DNA of 33,058 nucleotides, taken from the NCBI GenBank assembly GCA_035540955.1, contig DATLFP010000146.1, forward strand, positions 1 to 33,058, read 5' to 3'. The position numbers and the translations under genes are program-made. Shown here piece after piece: positions 24,657 through 32,308 of the stretch. The notes below the pieces were generated by a model. The model saw only the letters and a list, made by a program, of their open reading frames with translations. It did not search any database and had not been told where the DNA came from. Each line of letters opens with the position of its first letter. The stretch's first letter is position 1. The stretch comes from DATLFP01 sp035540955. GTDB lineage: Bacteria > Actinomycetota > Acidimicrobiia > Acidimicrobiales > CADCSY01.

Positions 24657-25478
24657 ATGGACACCTTCGAGGGACGGACTGCGGTCGTCACCGGCGCCGC
24701 CAGCGGGATGGGACGGGCGTTCGCCGAGCGGTTCGGCGCGCTGGGGATGAACGTGGTGCTCGCCGACGTCGAGGAGCCGCGGCTCGTCGAGGTGGCGGCA
24801 TCGATGCGCGAGGACGGCGTCGAGGTGCTGCCGGTCGTCACCGACGTCGCCGACGGCGCCTCGATCGACGCGCTGGCGGCGAAGGCGTTCGACACCTTCG
24901 GTGCCGTGCACGTGCTGTGCAACAACGCCGGGGTCGGCGGCGGCGGTCCGATGGCCGAGCTCACCACGAACGACTGGCAGTGGGTGATCGGGGTCAACCT
25001 GTGGGGCGTCATCCACGGCATCCGCGCCTTCCTGCCGACGATGCTCGCTTCGGGCGAGGAGGGCCACATCGTCAACACGGCGTCGATGGCGGGCATGATC
25101 GCCGGGCCGATGATGGGCCCGTACAACGCCACCAAGTTCGCGGTCGTCGCGATCTCCGAGACGCTCAACGCCGAGCTCGCGCTCACCGGCGGGAAGATCG
25201 GCGTCTCGGTCCTGTGCCCGGGGTTCGTGAACACCGACATCACGACCTCGGCCCGCAACCGGCCGGCGTCGCTCTCGGGCCGGGACTTCACGCCCGACCC
25301 GGAGCAGGCGGCGTCGTTCAAGGCCCTCCTCGAGGCCGGCAGGCAACCGGCCGAGGTGGCGCTGATGGTCGAGGCGGCCATCCGCGAGCGGCGCCTGCAC
25401 ATCTTCACCGACCGCGAGTTCCTCCCCGTCTTCGAGACCCGCGTGCAGGGCATCGTCGACGCCTTCCCCGCCGGGTAG
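24657..25478 (+). CDS. Classical SDR-family oxidoreductase
   Basis: A 273-residue short-chain dehydrogenase with canonical motifs: TGAASGMG (12-19), D36 after the second strand (VVLADVE, suggesting NAD(H) preference), CNNAG (88-92), S143 in NTASMAG, and Y156/K160 in YNATK. The C-terminal part (LLEAGRQPAEVALMVEAAIRE, LHIFTD) is like SDRs often annotated as acting on alicyclic or long-chain alcohols. It directly follows the XRE/MmyB regulator and may be co-transcribed with it or driven by its own -10. Confidence 0.94.
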   Translation: MDTFEGRTAVVTGAASGMGRAFAERFGALGMNVVLADVEEPRLVEVAASMREDGVEVLPVVTDVADGASIDALAAKAFDTFGAVHVLCNNAGVGGGGPMAELTTNDWQWVIGVNLWGVIHGIRAFLPTMLASGEEGHIVNTASMAGMIAGPMMGPYNATKFAVVAISETLNAELALTGGKIGVSVLCPGFVNTDITTSARNRPASLSGRDFTPDPEQAASFKALLEAGRQPAEVALMVEAAIRERRLHIFTDREFLPVFETRVQGIVDAFPAG

Positions 25479-25490
25479 GGGGCTACCCGG
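25471..25490. terminator. Bidirectional hairpin built from two stop codons
   Basis: CCGGGTAG (25471-25478) pairs perfectly with CTACCCGG (25483-25490) around a four-base GGGG loop. The stem is made of the last codons and stop codons of two convergent genes, leaving only four bases between them. Confidence 0.65.
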
Positions 25491-26580
25491 GGACGAGGAC
25501 GCCGTGGACGGGCGGGACGCCGTCGCGCTCGCCGGCCATGAGGGCGAGCAGCTCGGGGAGGCCGTCGAGGCCCACGACCTGGCGCGGGAGCTCGTCGAAG
25601 GGGTGTCGCCCGCCGGCGAGCATGGCGAGGGCGGCGCGGTACGACGCAGTGTCGACGCCGAGGGCGCCGATGATCCGCAGCTCCTTGTAGACGACGTGGT
25701 CGGGATGGAAGCCCGGCGCGTCCTCGGACCCGCGGGTGCCGGCCACCACCACGGTGCCCCCGACGGCCGCCAGCCGCGTCGCCTGGCCGAACGCGCTGGG
25801 AGCCTTGGCCGTGACGTCGACGACCACATCGGCGAGGCGCCCACCGGTGGCCGCCCGCAGCGCCCGGACCGGGTCCTCGGCGCTGACGTCGACAGTGAGG
25901 TCGGCGCCGAACCGCCGGGCCATCTCGAGCCGGCTGGCGTCCCGCACCCCGGCCCCGGTCACCATCACGAACCCAGCGCCCGCATCGCGGCAGGCGGCCA
26001 CGGCCGACAGGCCGCGGACGCCGGGGCCGAGGACGGCGACGACCGCCCCTTCGGCGGTGCCGGGTACGACGACCCCCCACCGCACCCCGGCGCCGAGCGG
26101 GTTGAACAAGGTGGCGGTCACCGGATCGAGCCCGGCCGGCACCGGGAGCACCATCGAGTCGGCGGCCAGGAACTGATGGGTGGCGTAGCCGCCCCAGAGC
26201 CCCGGCGGGGTGTCGACCGAGACGAAGCCGTACATGTCGGCGATGCCGTGCTGCTCGCACCGCTGGGTGTGGCCCGCCGCGCAGGCCGGGCAGGCGCGGC
26301 ACGACTGGAACACCTCGACGGCCACCCGGTCGCCCTCGGCCACGCCCCACCGCTCGGCGGCGGCCGGACCGATCTCCTCGATCACGCCCACCGTCTCGTG
26401 GCCGGGCACGAAGGGCATCGGGCCGGGCAGGAGTCCGGTGAACTGCTCGTGGTCCGTCCCGCACAGCCCGCACGCCTCGACCCGGAGCAGGGCGGTGTCG
26501 GCGGTGACCTCGGGGCGCGGCAGACCGCGGGGGACGAGGGTCCTCGGCGACTCCAGCACCAGTGCCGTCGGGTCGGCCAC
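25483..26580 (-). CDS. Zinc-dependent alcohol dehydrogenase (MDR superfamily)
   Basis: A 365-residue medium-chain dehydrogenase. The catalytic zinc site is CGLCGTDH (C40) and PGHETVG (H61, E62). The structural zinc site is CRACPACAAGHTQRC (C94, C97, C100, C108). The dinucleotide fold contains VAVLGPGVRGLSAV. The substrate is unknown; members act on primary or secondary alcohols, polyols or amino alcohols. The GTG at 26580 is supported by TACGGT six bases upstream. It is divergent from the TetR gene across 78 bases that hold a perfect palindrome, so co-regulation is plausible. Confidence 0.93.
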   Translation of the reverse strand: MADPTALVLESPRTLVPRGLPRPEVTADTALLRVEACGLCGTDHEQFTGLLPGPMPFVPGHETVGVIEEIGPAAAERWGVAEGDRVAVEVFQSCRACPACAAGHTQRCEQHGIADMYGFVSVDTPPGLWGGYATHQFLAADSMVLPVPAGLDPVTATLFNPLGAGVRWGVVVPGTAEGAVVAVLGPGVRGLSAVAACRDAGAGFVMVTGAGVRDASRLEMARRFGADLTVDVSAEDPVRALRAATGGRLADVVVDVTAKAPSAFGQATRLAAVGGTVVVAGTRGSEDAPGFHPDHVVYKELRIIGALGVDTASYRAALAMLAGGRHPFDELPRQVVGLDGLPELLALMAGERDGVPPVHGVLVPG

Positions 26581-26586
26581 CGTCCG

Positions 26587-26592
26587 ACCGTA
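26587..26592 (-). promoter_or_regulatory. Leaderless-type -10 (TACGGT) of the alcohol dehydrogenase gene
   Basis: A TANNNT hexamer six bases before the GTG at 26580. Confidence 0.5.
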
Positions 26593-26628
26593 GACCCCGG
26601 CGGTGGCGCGGCTCTCGCCCGGGAATAG

Positions 26629-26648
26629 AACCGACCGCACGGTCGGTT
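26629..26648. promoter_or_regulatory. Perfect 20-bp palindrome, TetR operator candidate
   Basis: AACCGACCG-CA-CGGTCGGTT is perfectly symmetric. It lies 10 bases before the TetR start codon and overlaps the place where its transcription should begin, just after a TAGAAC (26626-26631) -10-like hexamer. Palindromes of this ACCGACCG-N2-CGGTCGGT type are typical TetR-family operators. Autoregulation is expected; effects on the divergent dehydrogenase are possible. Confidence 0.75.
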
Positions 26649-26658
26649 TTCTCCGAGC

Positions 26659-27264
26659 ATGAACCCCACGAAGGGCGACCGCACCCGTCAGCGCATCCTC
26701 GACCGGGTCGGGCCGGTCTTCAACGCCCGCGGCTACCACGCCACCACCCTCGCCGACGTGATGGCGGCGACCGGGCTGGAGAAGGGCGGCATCTACAACC
26801 ACTTCCGGAGCAAGGACGAGCTGGCCCTGGCCGCCTACGACCGCAACGCCGACCTGCAGGGGGAGCTGATCGCGCAACGCGTGCGGGCCGCGGCGGATGC
26901 TCCCGACAAGCTGGTGGCGGTCATCGAGGCGTTCCGGGCCTTTGCCCACGATCCGCCGTTCCCCGGCGGCTGCCCCACGCTCAACACCGCCGTCGAGGCG
27001 TGCCACGTCGACCCGCAGCTGCACGAGCGGGCGCAGGCTCAGATGGCCAGGCTCCTCGAGCTGGTCGCCGCCCTCGTCCGCCGCGGTGTCGAGCGCGGCG
27101 AGCTGCAAGCTGGCGTCGACGCCGACGCCACCGCCTCCCTCGTGGCGTCGTCGGTCGAGGGCGCCCTCCTGCTGCATCAGCTGTTCGGCGATGCGGCCCA
27201 CGTCGACCGCGTGTGCGACCACCTCGAGCGCCATGTGCGCTCCCTCGCGAAGGACCCGGCATGA
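26659..27264 (+). CDS. TetR/AcrR-family transcriptional regulator
   Basis: A 201-residue repressor. The N-terminal helix-turn-helix (about residues 7-55) reads TTLADVMAATGLEKGGIYNH with FRSKDELALAAYD. The C-terminal ligand domain contains FPGGCPTLNTAVEA, a pattern seen in the QacR/AcrR-like group that carries a CP-L-x-x motif at the pocket entrance. The ATG overlaps nothing upstream and has no clear Shine-Dalgarno. Its stop overlaps the GNAT gene start (ATGA). The palindrome immediately upstream is its likely operator. Confidence 0.94.
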   Translation: MNPTKGDRTRQRILDRVGPVFNARGYHATTLADVMAATGLEKGGIYNHFRSKDELALAAYDRNADLQGELIAQRVRAAADAPDKLVAVIEAFRAFAHDPPFPGGCPTLNTAVEACHVDPQLHERAQAQMARLLELVAALVRRGVERGELQAGVDADATASLVASSVEGALLLHQLFGDAAHVDRVCDHLERHVRSLAKDPA

Positions 27265-27746
27265 GCGGCGACGAGGTGGTGGTCCGGGCGCTCCGCGACG
27301 ACGACCGCGAGCGTGTGCTCGAGTTCCTGCGCGGCCTCTCGATGGAGACCCTGTACCGCCGGTTCTTCTCCGTGCCGAGGATCGACGACCGGCTGTTCGA
27401 CCTGATCGTGCACCCGAGCGAGTGCTGCAGCGAGGCCCTGGTGGCGGTGGAGGGCGAGGACATCGTCGCGGTGGCGACCTACGACCGGCTCCCCGACGAC
27501 CCCGCCGCCGCCGATGTCGCCGTGGTGGTGAGCGACGCCTGGCAGCACCGTGGTGTGGGCTCGATGCTGATGCGCAAGCTCGGCGGCGCCGCCCGCCGCA
27601 AGGGCGTCGAGCGGTTCACGGCGACGATGATGGCCGACAACCGACCGGTGGTGGCGTTCGTGCGGCGCGCCAACCCCGCCGCCCGCCTCCGGTTCGACGG
27701 CACCGAGCTGGCGATGGATGCGCCCCTCGATCCGGCCGCCGCCTGA
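27261..27746 (+). CDS. GNAT-family N-acetyltransferase
   Basis: A 161-residue acetyltransferase. The N-terminal VVVRALRDDDRERVLEFLRG, LSMETLYRRFF, and the acetyl-CoA loop SDAWQHRGVGSMLM (Q/RxxGxG/A type) are clear. The SxExxYxRFF pattern is shared with the C-terminal GNAT domain of bacterial protein-lysine acetyltransferases of the Pat type, although here no nucleotide-binding or ACS-like domain is fused. It might modify a protein (such as an acyl-CoA synthetase) or a small amine. Coupled by ATGA to the TetR gene and 28 bases upstream of the PLP-enzyme gene. Confidence 0.9.
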   Translation: MSGDEVVVRALRDDDRERVLEFLRGLSMETLYRRFFSVPRIDDRLFDLIVHPSECCSEALVAVEGEDIVAVATYDRLPDDPAAADVAVVVSDAWQHRGVGSMLMRKLGGAARRKGVERFTATMMADNRPVVAFVRRANPAARLRFDGTELAMDAPLDPAAA

Positions 27747-27761
27747 GCGACCCGGCGGGCG

Positions 27762-27767
27762 TAGCCT
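27762..27767 (+). promoter_or_regulatory. Leaderless-type -10 (TAGCCT) of the PLP-enzyme operon
   Basis: A TANNNT hexamer seven bases before the ATG at 27775. It suggests that the PLP lyase, ligase and dehydrogenase genes form their own transcript apart from the TetR-GNAT pair. Confidence 0.55.
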
Positions 27768-27774
27768 GCGCGCC

Positions 27775-29163
27775 ATGGCCCGCTTCCCCTACGCCGAGCG
27801 CTACGGCGTCAACCGCTCCCTCCCGCAGCAGGGCATGTCCCGCGAGGAGGTGCTGCAGCAGCTCGAGACGATGGCCAAGGAGGAGGACGCCTTCTGGGAG
27901 TCGGGCCGGGTGTCGGGCACGATGTACTGCGGGGACCACGAGCACTACGACTTCATGACCCGCGCCTTCGGGCTGTACGCGCACGTGAACGCCCTGCAGC
28001 GCGACATCTGCCCGAGCCAGACCCGCTTCGAGGGCGAGATCATCGCCATGACCCTCGACCTCCTCCACGCCGAGGCGGTGACGGGCACCGAGCCGGCCGG
28101 GCTGGTGACCACCGGCGGGACCGGGTCCATCCTCCACGCCGTGCTTGCCTACCGCGAGCACGGCCGGCAACAGCGGGGCCTCGACCGCGTGAACATCATC
28201 AAGCCCGAGACCGCCCACCCGGCGTTCGACAAGGCGTGCCACCTGTTCGACGTCGAGGTGCGGAAGGCGCCCGTCGACCCGCAGACCACCCAGGTCGACG
28301 TCGACTGGGTGCGGGATCACATCGACGGTGACACCGTCGCCCTGATCGGCTCGGCCTGCAACTACGGCTACGGCACCATCGACCCGATGGCCGAGCTGTC
28401 CGACCTCGCCGTCGAGAAGGGTGTCGGTCTCCACGTCGACGGTTGCCTCGGCGGCTTCATCCTCCCCTTCGGCCAGGAGCTCGGCTACCCGATCCCGGTG
28501 TTCGACTTCCGGCTCCCGGGTGTCACCTCCATCTCCGCCGACACCCACAAGTACGGCTATGCGTTCAAGGGGTCCTCGGTGTGCGCGTTCCGCGACAAGT
28601 CGCTCCGCAACGCGCAGTACTTCTTCCTCACCGACTGGAGCGGTGGCAAGTACTGCTCGCCCGGCATCGAGGGCTCGCGATCGGGTGGGCTGCTGGCGGC
28701 GACGTGGGCGGCCATGGTGAGCCTCGGACGGGAGGGCTACCTGCGCTACGCCCGGCAGATCTTCGAGACCTCGTACGCGATGCAGGACGCCGTTCGCTCC
28801 CACCCGCAGCTGCGGATGCTCGGCGAGCCGACGTTCCTCTTCTCCTTCACCTCCGACGCCTTCGACGTGTACCACGTCGCCGACTTCATGCGGCCGAAGG
28901 GCTGGCGGTTCAACGGTCAGCAGTACCCCAACGCGCTGCACATGGCGGTCACCCGGCCCCAGACGCAGCCCGGTGTCGTCGAGGCGTTCGCCGCCGACCT
29001 CGCCGAGGCCGTCACCTACGCGGAAGCCCACCGGGACGAGACCCCCAAGAGCACCGCCATCTACGGCGGGGTGACCGGCGGGTGGACCGAGGAGGCGGGC
29101 TCGGTGATCGAGCAGGTGATGGCCGACATGATGGATGGCCACATGGCCGTCCCACCGGTGTGA
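27775..29163 (+). CDS. PLP-dependent lyase/decarboxylase, sphingosine-1-phosphate lyase-like
   Basis: A 462-residue fold-type I enzyme. Lys259 in SADTHKYGYAFKG should bind PLP, D222 in LHVDGCLGG its ring nitrogen, and H148 stacks on it. The region GRVSGTMYCGD, then ICPSQTRFEGEIIAMTLDLL and VTTGGTGSI resembles sphingosine-1-phosphate lyases more than glutamate decarboxylases. Family reactions are retro-aldol cleavage of phosphorylated amino alcohols (giving an aldehyde and phosphoethanolamine) or amino-acid decarboxylation. No membrane anchor is seen. It is translationally coupled (GTGA) to a glutamine-synthetase-like ligase and then an aldehyde dehydrogenase, so an aldehyde or amine product is likely. 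Confidence 0.9.
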   Translation: MARFPYAERYGVNRSLPQQGMSREEVLQQLETMAKEEDAFWESGRVSGTMYCGDHEHYDFMTRAFGLYAHVNALQRDICPSQTRFEGEIIAMTLDLLHAEAVTGTEPAGLVTTGGTGSILHAVLAYREHGRQQRGLDRVNIIKPETAHPAFDKACHLFDVEVRKAPVDPQTTQVDVDWVRDHIDGDTVALIGSACNYGYGTIDPMAELSDLAVEKGVGLHVDGCLGGFILPFGQELGYPIPVFDFRLPGVTSISADTHKYGYAFKGSSVCAFRDKSLRNAQYFFLTDWSGGKYCSPGIEGSRSGGLLAATWAAMVSLGREGYLRYARQIFETSYAMQDAVRSHPQLRMLGEPTFLFSFTSDAFDVYHVADFMRPKGWRFNGQQYPNALHMAVTRPQTQPGVVEAFAADLAEAVTYAEAHRDETPKSTAIYGGVTGGWTEEAGSVIEQVMADMMDGHMAVPPV

Positions 29164-30476
29164 CGCTCTCGGTCGACGACCTCGCCGTCGCCGTCGAGCG
29201 GGGCGAGGTCGACACCGTCGTGGTGGGCTTCACCGATCACTACGGCCGGCTGTGCGGGAAGCGGTTCGACGCCTCGTTCTTCCTCGAGTCGGCAGCCGTC
29301 GACGGGACCCACGCCTGCGACTACCTGCTGACCACGGACATGGAGATGGAGCCGGTGGCCGGCTACGGCTTCGCGTCGTGGGAGCAGGGATACGGCGACA
29401 TCCACCTGGTGCCCGACCTGTCGACCTTGCGGCTGGCGACGTGGCTCGACGCGACCGCGCTCGTGCTGTGCGACGTCGAGGGCGCCTCGATCGCGCCCCG
29501 GTCGGTCCTGCGAGCGCAGGTCGACGCCGCCGCGGCGGCCGGCTTCACCGCCATGGCGGCCACCGAGCTCGAGCACTACGTGTTCGAGACGCCGTACCGC
29601 GACGTCGCTCGCGGCACCTCGCCCGAGCCCGCTGGCTGGTACCTCGAGGACTACCAGCTGCTGCAGGGGGCGCGGACCGAGCGACTCCACCAGGCGGCCC
29701 GCCGCCACCTGCACCGATCGGGCGTGCCGGTGGAGAACACCAAGGGCGAGTGGGGCCTCGGCCAGCACGAGCTCAACGTCCGCTACACCGGCATCCTCGA
29801 GATGGCCGACCGTCACGTCGTGCTCAAGCAATGCCTCAAGGAGCTGGCCGACCAGCAGGGCCTGTCGGTCACGTTCATGGCCAAGCCGTTCAGCGATCGT
29901 GCCGGCTCGTCGTGTCACGTGCACGTGTCGCTGTGGCGCGGCGACGCCGCGGCGTTCCAGGACGACCCCGACGAGCTGCACTGGTTCGTGGGGGGCGTGC
30001 TCGATCACGCCCCGGAGATCATGCTGCTGCTGGCGCCGACGGTGAACTCCTACAAGCGCTACGTCGACGGGTCGTGGGCGCCGACCCGTCTCGCCTGGAG
30101 CGAGGACAACCGCACGGCGGGCATCCGTCTCGTGGGCCATGGCCCGGCCCGCAGGATCGAGTGCCGCATACCGGGGGCCGACTGCAACCCGTACCTCGCC
30201 CTCGCCAGCCTGCTGGCGGCCGGCCTCGACGGCATCGGCAACGAGCGGGTGCCTCCACCCAAGTTCACCGGCGACGTGTACGCCGCCACCGACCTGCCTC
30301 ACGTCCCCCACTCGCTGCGGGAGGCGACCGACATCTTCTCGTCGTCGTCGTGGACGCGAGCGACCTTCGGCGACGACGTCGTCGACCACTACACGCACTT
30401 CGCCCGCACGGAGCAGTCGGCGTTCGACGCCGCCGTCACCGACTGGGAGCGGCGCCGCTACTTCGAGCGCATCTGA
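29160..30476 (+). CDS. Glutamine-synthetase-like gamma-glutamyl-amine ligase
   Basis: A 438-residue GS-fold ligase. Metal and substrate residues are conserved: E136/E138 in ATELEHYVF, E197 and E204 in GEWGLGQHEL, the SCHVHVSL histidines (H254/H256) and RIECRIPGADCNPYLALASL. The N-terminal VVVGFTDHYGRLCGKRF and the MAKPFSDRAGSSCH segment match the PuuA/GlnA3-type branch, which joins glutamate to polyamines or ethanolamine, rather than housekeeping GlnA. Start GTG at 29160 (GTGA overlap); the stop overlaps the aldehyde dehydrogenase start (TGATG). The amine partner is unknown. Confidence 0.9.
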   Translation: MTLSVDDLAVAVERGEVDTVVVGFTDHYGRLCGKRFDASFFLESAAVDGTHACDYLLTTDMEMEPVAGYGFASWEQGYGDIHLVPDLSTLRLATWLDATALVLCDVEGASIAPRSVLRAQVDAAAAAGFTAMAATELEHYVFETPYRDVARGTSPEPAGWYLEDYQLLQGARTERLHQAARRHLHRSGVPVENTKGEWGLGQHELNVRYTGILEMADRHVVLKQCLKELADQQGLSVTFMAKPFSDRAGSSCHVHVSLWRGDAAAFQDDPDELHWFVGGVLDHAPEIMLLLAPTVNSYKRYVDGSWAPTRLAWSEDNRTAGIRLVGHGPARRIECRIPGADCNPYLALASLLAAGLDGIGNERVPPPKFTGDVYAATDLPHVPHSLREATDIFSSSSWTRATFGDDVVDHYTHFARTEQSAFDAAVTDWERRRYFERI

Positions 30477-31780
30477 TGGGCGACGTCCTCGCTCGCGCCG
30501 TCGACGCCCAGCGGGCGTGGCGCGCCGTGCCGGTGCCGGAGCGCGCCGCGGCGTGCCTGCGCATGAGGGACTGGATGGTCGACCGGGCGGCCGACATCGG
30601 CGCCGAGATCTCCGCGGAGATGGGGCGGCCGATCGCACACTCGCCGAGCGAGATCCGCAGGGGATTCGCCGAGCGCGTCGAGCACATGGCCGCCATCGCC
30701 GAGGCGTGCCTGGCCGACCTCCCGGCCTCCCCCAAGGAGGGCTTCGACCGGTTCATCCGCCGCGAGCCGCTCGGTGTCGTGCTCGTGCTCGCCCCGTGGA
30801 ACTACCCGTACCTGACGTCGGTGAACGGCGTCGTCCCCGCCCTCGTCGCCGGGAACAGCGTGGTGCTGAAGGTCTCCTCGCAGACGCCGACCGTCGCCCG
30901 CCGCTACGCCGAGGCGTTCGCCGCCACCGGCCTGCCGGACGGTGTGTTCCAGCACGTGGAGACCGATCACGAGCAGACGGCGGCGCTGGTGGCCGACGAA
31001 CGGGTCGGCTTCGTGGCCTTCACCGGCTCGGTGCCCGGCGGCCATGCCGTGGTCCGGGCCGCCGCCGACCGCTTCGTCGGGATCAACCTCGAGCTGGGCG
31101 GCAAGGACCCGGCGTACGTGCGGGCCGACGCCGCGCTGCCGGCGACGGTCGCCGAGCTCGTCGACGGATCGTTCTTCAACAGCGGGCAGTCGTGCTGCGC
31201 GGTCGAGCGCATCTACGTCGACCGGTCGGTGTTCGACGACTTCGTCGACGGCTTCGTCGACCTCGCCGGGCGCTACGTCCTCGGCGACCCCCTCGACCCC
31301 GGCACCACGCTGGGTCCGATGGTGCGCGAGTCGGCCGCCGACTTCGTGCGCGACCAGGTCGCCGAGGCGGAGGCGATGGGTGCGACCCGGCTCCTCGGCC
31401 GCTCCGACCTCAGAGGCGTGCCGTACCTGCCGCCGCAGGTGCTCGTGGGCGTCGATCACTCGATGCGGGTGATGACCGAGGAGAGCTTCGGACCGGTGAT
31501 CGGGATCATGCCGGTGAGCGGCGACGACGAGGCGATCGCCCTCATGAACGACTCGCGCTACGGCCTCACGGCGTCGATCTGGACCGCCGACCGCGACGAC
31601 GCGGTCGCCATCGGTGACCGGATCGAGACCGGCACCGTGTACTTGAACCGGTGCGACTACCTCGACCCGGCACTGGCCTGGACCGGGGTGAAGGACACCG
31701 GCCGCGGCGTGAGCCTCTCTCCTCTCGCCTACGAGGTCCTCACCCGCCCCAAGTCCTTCCACCTGCGCCACCCGCTCTGA
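30476..31780 (+). CDS. NAD(P)-dependent aldehyde dehydrogenase
   Basis: A 434-residue dehydrogenase with N109 (PWNYP), K132 (VVLKVSSQTP), E206 (NLELGGKDPA) and catalytic C240 (FFNSGQSCCAVE) all in place. It is somewhat shorter at the N-terminus than the usual 480 residues, like succinate-semialdehyde or fatty-aldehyde types of this length. The ATG at 30476 overlaps the ligase stop. In the operon it would oxidise an aldehyde formed by the PLP lyase or from an oxidised gamma-glutamyl-amine. Its end lies six bases from the convergent OsmC gene. Confidence 0.94.
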   Translation: MGDVLARAVDAQRAWRAVPVPERAAACLRMRDWMVDRAADIGAEISAEMGRPIAHSPSEIRRGFAERVEHMAAIAEACLADLPASPKEGFDRFIRREPLGVVLVLAPWNYPYLTSVNGVVPALVAGNSVVLKVSSQTPTVARRYAEAFAATGLPDGVFQHVETDHEQTAALVADERVGFVAFTGSVPGGHAVVRAAADRFVGINLELGGKDPAYVRADAALPATVAELVDGSFFNSGQSCCAVERIYVDRSVFDDFVDGFVDLAGRYVLGDPLDPGTTLGPMVRESAADFVRDQVAEAEAMGATRLLGRSDLRGVPYLPPQVLVGVDHSMRVMTEESFGPVIGIMPVSGDDEAIALMNDSRYGLTASIWTADRDDAVAIGDRIETGTVYLNRCDYLDPALAWTGVKDTGRGVSLSPLAYEVLTRPKSFHLRHPL

Positions 31781-31786
31781 TCCGGG

Positions 31787-32284
31787 TCAGGCGTACGCCG
31801 CGGTGAGGGTCGGGGTGGTGGCCAGGGTCTGGAGGACGACGCAGTACCGCTCGGTGGTCTCGAGCAGCTTGGCCAGGTCCTCGTCGGAGGCGTCGCTCTG
31901 CACGTCGAACCGCAGCCGGATCTCCCGGAACCCGACCGGCGCCTCCCGATCGAGGCCGAGGGTGCCACGGAAGTCGAGGTCGCCTTCGGCGGTCACGGTG
32001 CCCGAGACCTGCAGGCCCCGGGCCGTCGCCACCGATCGCATGGTGACGCCGGCACACGCGGCGAGCGCCTCGAGGAGCATGTCGCCGGAGCACGCATGGG
32101 AGCCGTCGCCTCCGGTCGCCGGATGCAGGCCGGCCTCCACGAGCGCCCGTCCGGTCTGCACCGAGCAGCTGACTCCCTCACCCATCTCACCGGACGCTCG
32201 CAGGGTGATCAGTGCCGCTCCCGGGTCCTCCCGGTAGCGCTCCTTGATCGGTGCCTGGCGCGCTCGGAGCTCATCGCGGTCCAC
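31787..32284 (-). CDS. OsmC/Ohr-family protein
   Basis: A 165-residue OsmC-fold protein. The redox cysteine region is HACSGDMLLEALAACAGV (C65, C77), with a second cysteine in TERYCVVLQTL (C148). These proteins reduce organic hydroperoxides through a cysteine pair. The GTG at 32284 is chosen because an AGGAGG lies five bases upstream; the open frame beyond it is low-similarity. It is divergent from the amidotransferase gene (24 bases) and convergent with the aldehyde dehydrogenase gene. Confidence 0.9.
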   Translation of the reverse strand: MDRDELRARQAPIKERYREDPGAALITLRASGEMGEGVSCSVQTGRALVEAGLHPATGGDGSHACSGDMLLEALAACAGVTMRSVATARGLQVSGTVTAEGDLDFRGTLGLDREAPVGFREIRLRFDVQSDASDEDLAKLLETTERYCVVLQTLATTPTLTAAYA

Positions 32285-32308
32285 GGGTCCTCCTGCAAGA
32301 CTCGGCCG

